Shown: positions 17,929 through 25,233 of the stretch, piece after piece
Numbering within the stretch: position 1 is the stretch's first letter
Layout of the letters: the number at the start of each line of letters is the position of its first letter
Source of the DNA: an uncultured Paracoccaceae bacterium
GTDB lineage: Bacteria; Pseudomonadota; Alphaproteobacteria; Rhodobacterales; Rhodobacteraceae
Length of the DNA: 64,000 nucleotides
Assembly (NCBI GenBank): GCA_947500005.1
Contig: CANMQJ010000012.1
Coordinates: 62,001 to 126,000, forward strand
Reading direction: 5' to 3'
Program-made: the position numbers and the translations under genes
Notes under the pieces: generated by a model
The model's input: the letters and a program-made list of their open reading frames with translations, nothing else
What the model was told of the DNA's origin: nothing
The model's database searches: none

Positions 17929-19031
17929 GCGCCATTTTCATCGGGTCCGAGATCTATCGCGGATCGAGCTATGGCCGCGCCCATCCGCTGGCCATCCCGC
18001 GGGTGCCGACCGTGATCGACCTGGCCCGCGCGCTGGGCTGGCTGCCGCGGGAGACCTATCGCGTGAGCCCGCGCGCCAAGCCCGCGGCGCTGGAGGCGTT
18101 TCACACGCCCGCCTATGTGGCCGCGTTGCAGGCGGCGGAGCACAGGCAGGAGGTGAGCCCGGCGGTGCGCGCGCGGCACGGGCTGGGCACGGTATCGAAC
18201 CCGGTTTTCCCCGAGATGTACCGGCGCCCGGCAACGGCGGCGGGCGGCTCGATCCTGGGGGCCGAGCTGGTTGCGGGCGGCGGGCATGTCTACAACCCCG
18301 GCGGCGGCACGCATCACGGGTTCGCGGACCGCGCGGGCGGATTCTGCTATCTCAACGACCCGGTGCTGGCGATCCTGCGGCTGCGCGCGCTGGGGATGCA
18401 CCGGATCGCCTATGTCGATATCGACGCGCATCATTGCGACGGGGTCGAGGCGGCGTTCCGGGGCGCGCAGGACGTGCGGCTGATCTCGGTCCACGAGGCA
18501 CGGCGCTGGCCCTTTACCGGCGCGCTGGAGGAGGATGCGGACGGGGCGGCCTTGAACCTGCCGGTGCCGCGCGGCTTCAACGATACCGAGTTCGCGATGG
18601 TGCTGGAGGAGGTGATCCTGCCGGGCGTCGAAGGGTTCGGCGCGGAGGCGGTGGTGCTGCAATGCGGATCGGACGCGGTGGCGGAGGACCCGCTGTCGCG
18701 GCTCTCGCTGTCGAACCGCAGCCACTGGGCGGCGGTGCGGGCGCTCAAGGCGATCTGCCCACGCCTGCTGGTGCTGGGCGGGGGCGGTTACAACCCGTGG
18801 TCGGTGGCGCGCTGCTGGACCGGGGTGTGGGCCACGCTGGCGGGTCACGAGATCCCCGACCGGCTGCCGCCCGGGGCCGAGGCGGTGTTGCGCGGGCTGA
18901 GCTGGTCGCGCGCGGCGGGACGCAACCCGCCCGGCCACTGGTTCACCACGCTGGCCGATGCCGCCCGCCCCGGCCCGGTTCGGGAAGAGGTGCGCGACGG
19001 GGTCCGCTCCTTGAGGGCGCGGCTCGTCTAG
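17925..19031 (+). CDS. Histone deacetylase-superfamily (AcuC-like) hydrolase
   Basis: A 368-aa class II HDAC-like zinc amidohydrolase, cytosolic. Key motifs are present: GGGTHHG (tandem His), YVDIDAHHCDGVE (zinc Asp/His ligands), a third zinc Asp in CGSDAVAEDPL, and the catalytic Tyr in GGGGYNPWSVARCW. Bacterial members deacetylate small molecules such as acetylpolyamines, or acetyl-proteins. Its start overlaps the stop of the AI-2E permease (ATGA). Given the polyamine-type importer in the window, an acetylpolyamine substrate is possible but untested. Confidence 0.88.
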   Translation: MSAIFIGSEIYRGSSYGRAHPLAIPRVPTVIDLARALGWLPRETYRVSPRAKPAALEAFHTPAYVAALQAAEHRQEVSPAVRARHGLGTVSNPVFPEMYRRPATAAGGSILGAELVAGGGHVYNPGGGTHHGFADRAGGFCYLNDPVLAILRLRALGMHRIAYVDIDAHHCDGVEAAFRGAQDVRLISVHEARRWPFTGALEEDADGAALNLPVPRGFNDTEFAMVLEEVILPGVEGFGAEAVVLQCGSDAVAEDPLSRLSLSNRSHWAAVRALKAICPRLLVLGGGGYNPWSVARCWTGVWATLAGHEIPDRLPPGAEAVLRGLSWSRAAGRNPPGHWFTTLADAARPGPVREEVRDGVRSLRARLV

Positions 19032-19705
19032 CTCTGGCAGCTTTCCAGCAGGCGCGCGCGGTCGAGGATGCGAATGCGGCCATAGCCCTGTTCGATCAGC
19101 CCCGCCTCGCCGAGGCTGCGCAGCTTGCGCTGGAGCGTGGGGACCGAGACCGCGACCATCGCGGCCAGGTTTTCCTGGCCGACATCGATCCAGCCGTCAC
19201 CCGCGTCGAGACGTTCCTCGAACATCAGCAGGCGCAGGATCAGGCGCCTGTCGGCGCTGGCGACGGCGAGATTGGCCAGCAGCCTCAGCGCCAGTTCCGT
19301 GTTGGCATGGTTGAGCGCGTAGAACTCTCGGTAGAATACCGGTTTTTCCTGCAAAATCCGCTGGATATGCGGGGTGGGGATCACCAGCATCTCGGTCGGG
19401 GCATGGGCGATGACGGTGATCAGCCGCGTCTGGTTCGACAGCATGGCCAGATCCCCGATCCAGAAGCCCTGCCCCTCGCGGTTGGCGGTGAATTCCTGTC
19501 CGTCATCGGCCGGGATGGTGATCGTGACCGCCCCGTCGATAACCCCATAGAGGCCCTGGGCCGTATCGCCGTAACGGTAGACGGCCTCTCCCTCGGCATA
19601 GCGACGGCGCCGCGCGCCGTCCAGCAGGGCCGACCGGAAAGCCTCGGACCGCTCCGACAGCCAGCCGCGCGTTAGCATCGGGCCGAGGTCGCTGCCTGAT
19701 TTCAT
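19028..19705 (-). CDS. Crp/Fnr-family transcriptional regulator
   Basis: A 225-aa regulator with an N-terminal cyclic-nucleotide-type beta barrel (EGEAVYRYGDTAQGLYGVID) and a C-terminal winged helix (LAAMVAVSVPTLQRKLRSLG). There is no N-terminal cysteine cluster; the only Cys is four residues from the end, so this is not an iron-sulfur Fnr. GGAGATTCC precedes the ATG at 19703-19705. Its stop overlaps the convergent HDAC-like gene by 4 bp. It is divergent from the sulfatase and may control it. Confidence 0.9.
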   Translation of the reverse strand: MKSGSDLGPMLTRGWLSERSEAFRSALLDGARRRRYAEGEAVYRYGDTAQGLYGVIDGAVTITIPADDGQEFTANREGQGFWIGDLAMLSNQTRLITVIAHAPTEMLVIPTPHIQRILQEKPVFYREFYALNHANTELALRLLANLAVASADRRLILRLLMFEERLDAGDGWIDVGQENLAAMVAVSVPTLQRKLRSLGEAGLIEQGYGRIRILDRARLLESCQS

Positions 19706-19876
19706 GAAGGAATCTCCACTGCAATCATGTCATCTGACACAATCCTTGCACGGATAAGCAGTAAACTGAACCCGGAACCTCTGGGTGCCGGTCACGCAAT
19801 CCCCTCGGTCGTGACGGCCCGGTTCTACCATTGTGTCCCCCGCCGCATGGGCGGGCAATTTATATGGAGGTTTACA
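19706..19876. promoter_or_regulatory. Divergent promoter region, Crp/Fnr gene and sulfatase
   Basis: The 171-bp gap carries both promoters. A short inverted repeat, TGTCA-TC-TGACA (19728-19739), lies about 25 bp before the regulator start, a plausible autoregulatory site. A GC-rich patch near 19840-19855 could form a hairpin in the sulfatase leader. No exact FNR box is present. Confidence 0.35.
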
Positions 19877-21499
19877 GTGATCAATAGGAGATTCAGGCTC
19901 GGGCGGCTGGCTGCCGTCGGCGCGGCGGCGCTGACGATTGCCTCGGCCGGCTGGGCGCAGGAGGGCGACAAGCCCAACATTCTGGTGATCTGGGGCGACG
20001 ATGTCGGCCAGTCGAACATCTCGGCCTATACGATGGGTCTCATGGGGTACGAGACGCCCAATATCGACCGGATCGCCGAAGAAGGCATGATCTTTACCGA
20101 TTACTACGGCGAACAGTCCTGCACCGCGGGGCGGTCGTCCTTCATCATGGGACAATCGGTCTTCCGTACGGGCCTGTCGAAGGTGGGCCTGCCGGGCGCC
20201 GAGGAAGGGATGCAGGTCGAGGACCCGACCATCGCGGGCATGCTCAAGGATATGGGCTATGCCACGGCGCAGTTCGGCAAGAACCACCTGGGCGACCGGG
20301 ACGAGCACCTGCCGACGAATCACGGCTTCGACGAGTTCTATGGCAACCTCTATCACCTCAACGCCGAGGAAGAACCCGAGAACGAGGATTACCCGGCCGA
20401 CATGCAGATGCCCAACGGGCAGACCTTCATCGAAAGGTTCGGACCGCGCGGCGTGCTGCGCTCGAGCGCGAGCTATAACGGCGACGGCACGATCGACCAG
20501 GAGATCGAGGACACCGGTCCGCTGACCAAGGAGCGGATGGAAACCGTCGATGACGACACGTCGGACACGGCGATCGAGTGGATCCGCGCGCAGGAAGCGG
20601 CGGGCACGCCCTGGTTCGTCTGGTGGTCGGGCACGCGGATGCACTTCCGCACCCATGTCAGCGAGGAGAACCGCGAGATCGCCAACGAGACGGTCGGCAA
20701 GCAGGTGGACGAGTACACCGCCGGCATGATCGAGCATGACATGGATATCGGCAAGTTCCTCGACGTGCTGGACGAGTTGGGCATCGCCGACAACACCATC
20801 GTGTTCTACTCGACCGATAACGGGCCGCACATGAACACCTGGCCGGATGCCGGCATGACGCCCTTCTGGGGCGAGAAGAACACCCAGTGGGAAGGCGCAT
20901 GGCGGGTTCCGGCGATGGTCCGCTGGCCCGGCAAGATCCCGGAGGACACGGTTTCCAACGAGATCGTGCATCACATGGACTGGTTCCCGACCTTCCTGGC
21001 CGCAGCCGGAAACGAGACGGTCAAGGAGGACCTGAAGGCCGGCGTGACCAGCGAGACACTGGGACGTGACTACAAGGTGCATCTGGACGGCTACAACATC
21101 CTGCCGATGCTGACCGGCGAGACGGAGGAAAGCCCGCGCAAGGAGATCTTCTACTTCACCGACGATGGCGACCTTGCGGCGCTGCGCTTCAATGACTGGA
21201 AAATCACCTTCCTCGAGCAGAAGGAATGGGCAACGTTCCGCGCCTGGATCGAGCCGCTGACGCCGCTGCGCACGCCGCTGATCTTCAACCTGCGGCGCGA
21301 CCCCTACGAGCGCGGCTATCGCACGTCGAACACCTATTACGACTGGATGCTCGACCGCGCCTACATGCTGGTGCCGGCGCAAGCCTATGTGGGTCAGTTC
21401 CTGGCGACCTTCCAGGAGTTCCCGCCGCGGCAGGAGGCGGCCTCGTTCAGCCTGGACAAGGTGATGGAGAAACTGTCCAACCCGGGCGGCACCCAGTGA
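19877..21499 (+). CDS. Type I sulfatase (arylsulfatase family), exported
   Basis: A 540-aa sulfatase. The formylglycine signature CTAGR is present with Cys82 as the residue to be oxidised; metal-binding Asp41-Asp42 lies in WGDDVG and the His/Lys region in FGKNHLGD. A signal peptide spans about residues 1-27 (ending GWAQ). I chose the GTG at 19877 because TGGAGG stands 6 nt upstream, whereas a longer frame to 19727 has no ribosome binding site. Activation needs a formylglycine-generating enzyme, which is not in this window. It forms a likely operon with the secreted HAD hydrolase. The substrate is a sulfate ester of unknown type. Confidence 0.9.
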   Translation: MINRRFRLGRLAAVGAAALTIASAGWAQEGDKPNILVIWGDDVGQSNISAYTMGLMGYETPNIDRIAEEGMIFTDYYGEQSCTAGRSSFIMGQSVFRTGLSKVGLPGAEEGMQVEDPTIAGMLKDMGYATAQFGKNHLGDRDEHLPTNHGFDEFYGNLYHLNAEEEPENEDYPADMQMPNGQTFIERFGPRGVLRSSASYNGDGTIDQEIEDTGPLTKERMETVDDDTSDTAIEWIRAQEAAGTPWFVWWSGTRMHFRTHVSEENREIANETVGKQVDEYTAGMIEHDMDIGKFLDVLDELGIADNTIVFYSTDNGPHMNTWPDAGMTPFWGEKNTQWEGAWRVPAMVRWPGKIPEDTVSNEIVHHMDWFPTFLAAAGNETVKEDLKAGVTSETLGRDYKVHLDGYNILPMLTGETEESPRKEIFYFTDDGDLAALRFNDWKITFLEQKEWATFRAWIEPLTPLRTPLIFNLRRDPYERGYRTSNTYYDWMLDRAYMLVPAQAYVGQFLATFQEFPPRQEAASFSLDKVMEKLSNPGGTQ

Positions 21500-21583
21500 G
21501 TTTGACGGGCTGACCGACGAGATCTGCGCGGGCGGGACCTTTGCGGTGCCGCCCGCGTTCCGTTTGGAACAGGAGGTATTTCA

Positions 21584-22555
21584 ATGCGACTGATCACGCT
21601 TGCCGGCGCGCTTCTGGCCGCCACCCCGCTACTGGCCGATGACCTGCCGTCCTGGCGCGACACCGAGGCCAAGGCCCGGATCATCGAGTTCGTCGAGACG
21701 GTGACCGATTCCGGCCATGCCGATTTCGTTCCCGCCGACGAGCGCATCGCGGTCTTCGACAATGACGGTACGCTCTGGGCCGAGCAGCCCGTCTATTTCC
21801 AGCTGCTTTTCGCGCTGGACCGGTTCGGCCAGATGGCCGAGGCCGACCCGTCGCTGGCCGATACCGCCGCGCTCAAGGCGGCGGCGGCGCGCGACATGGA
21901 AGCGCTGATGGCAGGTGGCGAATCCGCCCTGCTGGAGGTCATCAACGCAACCCATACCGGCCTTACGGTCGACGCCTACCAGGAAGCAGTGGCGACCTGG
22001 CTGAAGAAGGCGCGCCATCCCGATACCGGGCTGCCCTATGACCAGATGACCTATCAACCGATGGTCGAGCTGCTGCGTTACCTGCGCGACGAGGGGTTCA
22101 CCACCTATATCGTGTCGGGCGGGGGGCTGCATTTCATGCGCGTCTTCACAGACAAGGCCTATGGCATCCCGGGCAACCAGGTGCTGGGCTCCTACGGCGA
22201 GACCGAGTACCGCACGGGCGAGAACGGTCCGGAGATCGTCAAGACGACCGGCATGGCCTTCCTGGACGACAAGGCGGGCAAACCCGCGAATATCGAGCGG
22301 GTCGTGGGCCAGCGGCCGATTCTGGCGGCGGGCAATTCCGACGGCGATTTCGCAATGCTGGAATGGACCACCGCCGGCAATGGCCCCCGGCTGGGCATGA
22401 TCGTGCATCACACGGATGCGGAACGCGAATATGCCTATGACCGCGACAGTCATATCGGCCAGCTGAATGACGGGCTGGACAAGGGGCCCGAGATGGGATG
22501 GCTGATCGTGGACATGGCCAAGGACTGGGAGCGTATCTATACAGGACGGAAATGA
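21584..22555 (+). CDS. Exported HAD-superfamily hydrolase
   Basis: A 323-aa phosphatase-like protein with a signal peptide (residues 1-18) and the HAD motif I FDNDGTLW at residues 58-65. Motif II is YIVSGGG, and motif IV lies in AAGNSDGDFAML. It has an alpha-helical cap between motifs I and II. AGGAGG lies upstream of ATG 21584. Being exported and 84 bp behind the sulfatase, it may remove a phosphate from the same extracellular substrate class. The family is sure; the substrate is not. Confidence 0.85.
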   Translation: MRLITLAGALLAATPLLADDLPSWRDTEAKARIIEFVETVTDSGHADFVPADERIAVFDNDGTLWAEQPVYFQLLFALDRFGQMAEADPSLADTAALKAAAARDMEALMAGGESALLEVINATHTGLTVDAYQEAVATWLKKARHPDTGLPYDQMTYQPMVELLRYLRDEGFTTYIVSGGGLHFMRVFTDKAYGIPGNQVLGSYGETEYRTGENGPEIVKTTGMAFLDDKAGKPANIERVVGQRPILAAGNSDGDFAMLEWTTAGNGPRLGMIVHHTDAEREYAYDRDSHIGQLNDGLDKGPEMGWLIVDMAKDWERIYTGRK

Positions 22556-22579
22556 TCCCGATGGAGGGCAGGTTTCCGC

Positions 22580-23995
22580 ATGTGGACCTTTCTGGTCAGT
22601 CTTGCCGTCGTTCTCATCTACGTGGCCGCCGCCCTGTCGGCGCTGCGCGCGGCCCAGACCGCGCGCACCCCGCAGGGCGCCGTGGGCTGGGGCGTGTTCC
22701 TGTTCACGACGCCCTGGATCGCGGTGCCGCTCTACCTGTTCCTGGGCCATCACCGGTTCAAGGGGTATCGAATCACGCGCAATGAAAGCGCGCGGGTCGC
22801 GGCGGGAATCAGGCGGCTGGCGGCCGACGCCGCCCCGGACCCCGAGACCCTGACCGCGAACCACCTGCCGTTTGAACGGATCGCCAACCTGCCGGTGACG
22901 CGCGGCAACGGGGCCGACCTGCTGATCGACGGCGAGGCGACCTTCGACGCGATTTTCGAGGCTGTGGACGCGGCGCGGGACTATATCCTGATACAGTTCT
23001 ACATCGTGCGCGACGACGCGCTGGGGCTGGAGTTGCGCGACCGGCTGATCGCGGCACGCGAGCGCGGCGTGCGGGTTTGTTTCATGACCGATCGGGTCGG
23101 CAGCTATGCCCTGCCCGCCCGCTATTACGACGACCTGCGCGCCGCCGGGGTGGAAGTCGTGGACCCCGCCGACCAGCGCGGCCCCCGGCACCGGTTCCAG
23201 CTGAATTACCGCAACCATCGCAAGACGGTGATCGTGGACGGTCTGGTGGGGTTCATCGGCGGGCATAACGTGGGGGTCGAGTACCTGGGCCAGGACGAGA
23301 CATTCGGGCCGTGGCGCGACACCCATCTGCGGCTACGCGGGCCGATGGTGCAGCAGTTGCAGCTAATCTTCGTCGAGGATTGGCACTGGGCCCGCGACGA
23401 GGAAGCGTTGCTGGACGACCTCGCCTGGCAGCCGCGGCTGGACGAGGAGGACATGAACGGCCTGATCGTGGCCACCGGTCCGGGCGACATGACGGAGACC
23501 GGCTCGATGCTGTTCTTTGCCGCGATCTCGGCGGCGCGGGAAAGGATCTGGATCGCCTCGCCCTATTTCGTGCCCGACCTCGACGTGATGAGCGCGCTGC
23601 GCCATGCCGCGTTGCGCGGGGTGGATGTGCGGGTGCTGGTGCCCGACACGATCGATCACCGGCTGCCCTGGCTGGCGGCATTCGCCTATTTCGACGAGCT
23701 GCGCGCGGCGGGCGGCAAGGTCTTTCGCTATACCGACGGTTTCATGCACTCCAAGGCCTTCGTCGTGGATGACACGCTGGCGGCCGTGGGCACGACCAAT
23801 CTCGACAACCGCTCCTTCCGGCTGAATTTCGAGGCGATGGCGCTGTTCTTCGATCCGCGCGCGGCGGGGGCCGTGGCCGGGATGCTGGAACTGGATTTCG
23901 CACGCGCCTTCGAGCTACGCCGCCAGCTGTCGAGCCAGCCCGCGACCATTCGCTATGGCGCGCCGCTGGCGCGGCTTTTCGCGCCGATCCTCTAA
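22580..23995 (+). CDS. cls: Cardiolipin synthase-type phospholipase D family protein
   Basis: A 471-aa membrane-anchored enzyme that joins phosphatidyl groups to make cardiolipin. Two N-terminal helices (residues 2-20 and 37-55) are followed by two phospholipase D motifs: HRKTVIVD from His213, and HSKAFVVDD in the C-terminal half followed by GTTNLDNRS. This is the bacterial ClsA layout. It begins 24 bp after the HAD gene with GGAGGGCAGG upstream. It ends convergently on the channel gene with overlapping stop codons. Confidence 0.92.
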   Translation: MWTFLVSLAVVLIYVAAALSALRAAQTARTPQGAVGWGVFLFTTPWIAVPLYLFLGHHRFKGYRITRNESARVAAGIRRLAADAAPDPETLTANHLPFERIANLPVTRGNGADLLIDGEATFDAIFEAVDAARDYILIQFYIVRDDALGLELRDRLIAARERGVRVCFMTDRVGSYALPARYYDDLRAAGVEVVDPADQRGPRHRFQLNYRNHRKTVIVDGLVGFIGGHNVGVEYLGQDETFGPWRDTHLRLRGPMVQQLQLIFVEDWHWARDEEALLDDLAWQPRLDEEDMNGLIVATGPGDMTETGSMLFFAAISAARERIWIASPYFVPDLDVMSALRHAALRGVDVRVLVPDTIDHRLPWLAAFAYFDELRAAGGKVFRYTDGFMHSKAFVVDDTLAAVGTTNLDNRSFRLNFEAMALFFDPRAAGAVAGMLELDFARAFELRRQLSSQPATIRYGAPLARLFAPIL

Positions 23996-24426
23996 CGGAT
24001 CATCCGCCCCTCGAAGAGGCGCGACATGAGCGCCACGAGAAAGGCGGTCGAGAGGCCGATGGCGAGGATGCCGGTGATCGAGGCGAAGGCGCCGAAGATG
24101 CGCACCTCGGGGCCGAGCACCACGTCGCCGTAGCCCACGGTCGAATAGGTGACGAGCGAGAAATAGATCGCCTCGTTCCAGTCGGGCAGGATTTCGAACC
24201 CCACCCAGACCAGCGCCCAGATCCAGACCTGGATCGTGTGGGCGAAAACGATGAGTCCGAGCGACATCGCGATCAGGCCGGTGTTCCGCCAGAGGGCGGA
24301 ATCGCGCCGCCACCTTATGCCAAGCATGCGCAGCCACTGCGTGCAAAGCGCGAGCAGCAGGATCTCGATCACGAAGCAGATGCCTAGAAACAGCGTACCC
24401 CAGAGTATCTGATGTCCCAGTCCCAT
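23992..24426 (-). CDS. Small potassium channel (two-TM pore type with extra helices)
   Basis: A 144-aa membrane protein with the K+ selectivity filter TVGYGD in SLVTYSTVGYGDVVLG. Hydrophobic helices flank it: one near the N-terminus (residues 5-27), one or two in 44-75, and a pore-lining helix at the C-terminus. No cytoplasmic RCK or cyclic-nucleotide domain is present, so gating is not predicted. GGGGACGT precedes the ATG at 24424-24426. Longer frames upstream enter the leader of the divergent ABC operon and were not used. Confidence 0.85.
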   Translation of the reverse strand: MGLGHQILWGTLFLGICFVIEILLLALCTQWLRMLGIRWRRDSALWRNTGLIAMSLGLIVFAHTIQVWIWALVWVGFEILPDWNEAIYFSLVTYSTVGYGDVVLGPEVRIFGAFASITGILAIGLSTAFLVALMSRLFEGRMIR

Positions 24427-24546
24427 ACGTCCCCGCGCCGTCACCTGCCGGGGCAGAATGACCTTGTGACGCAGCAAGGGCAACCGGGCTTTTCGACCCA
24501 CCGGCGGGGCTGGACAGCGGCGCGGGATGCGTCACATTGCAGGGCG

Positions 24547-25233
24547 ATGACCGATGCCCCTGCCCTCCTCTCGCTCGACGATGTCGCCAAGACCTATCCC
24601 GGCGGGCGCCCCGTGTTGCAGGGCGTGACGATGCGGGTCGCGCCCGGCGAGACCGTGGCGCTGACCGGCGAGAGCGGCAGCGGCAAGAGCACGCTGCTGA
24701 ACCTCGCGGGCGCTCTGGATGCCGCGGATGCGGGCGAGATCGTGGTCGATGGTGTCAGCCTGTCGGGTCTGGACGATGCGGGGCGCGCGCGGATGCGGCG
24801 CGAGCGGGTGGCGCTGGTGTTTCAGCAGTTCAACCTGATCCCCTCGATGGACGTGGCGCAGAACCTGGCCTTTCACGCGCGGCTTGCCGGGCGCGAGGAT
24901 CGGGCCTGGACCGACGAGATCGCCGGGCGGCTGGGGCTGCGCGATCACATGGGAGCCTATCCCGAACAGCTGTCGGGCGGGCAGCAGCAGCGCGTCGCCA
25001 TCGGCCGCGCGATGGCGGCGCGGCCCCGGCTGCTGCTCGCGGATGAGCCCACGGGGAACCTGGACGAGACGGCGAGCGAGGCGGTGCTCGATCTCATGCT
25101 GGGGCTGGTGCGGGACTCCGGGGCGGGGCTGTTGCTTGTCACCCACTCCATGGCCATCGCGCGGCGGCTGGACCGTCACCTGCACCTGTCGCGCGGGCGG
25201 CTGGCCCCGGTTCCGGCGCCGGAGTCGACATGA
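24547..25233 (+). CDS. ABC transporter ATP-binding protein (LolD/MacB/AttE type)
   Basis: A 228-aa ATPase with Walker A GESGSGKS near residue 40, Q-loop VFQQFNLIPS, signature LSGGQQQR and Walker B LLLADEPTGNLDE. The sequence is of the LolD/MacB subfamily, which works with FtsX-type permeases in mechanotransmission rather than plain uptake. It overlaps the permease gene by 4 bp (ATGA). With the downstream AttH-like gene this resembles the agrobacterial attEFGH arrangement. Confidence 0.93.
   Translation: MTDAPALLSLDDVAKTYPGGRPVLQGVTMRVAPGETVALTGESGSGKSTLLNLAGALDAADAGEIVVDGVSLSGLDDAGRARMRRERVALVFQQFNLIPSMDVAQNLAFHARLAGREDRAWTDEIAGRLGLRDHMGAYPEQLSGGQQQRVAIGRAMAARPRLLLADEPTGNLDETASEAVLDLMLGLVRDSGAGLLLVTHSMAIARRLDRHLHLSRGRLAPVPAPEST

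Noticed and set aside
17912..19675. Long frame shifted against the HDAC-like gene
   Set aside because: Contains repetitive Gly/Ala/Arg sequence; the HDAC motifs are in the frame at 17925.
19028..19705. Oxygen-sensing Fnr with an iron-sulfur cluster
   Set aside because: The N-terminal cysteines are missing; the only Cys is near the C-terminus.
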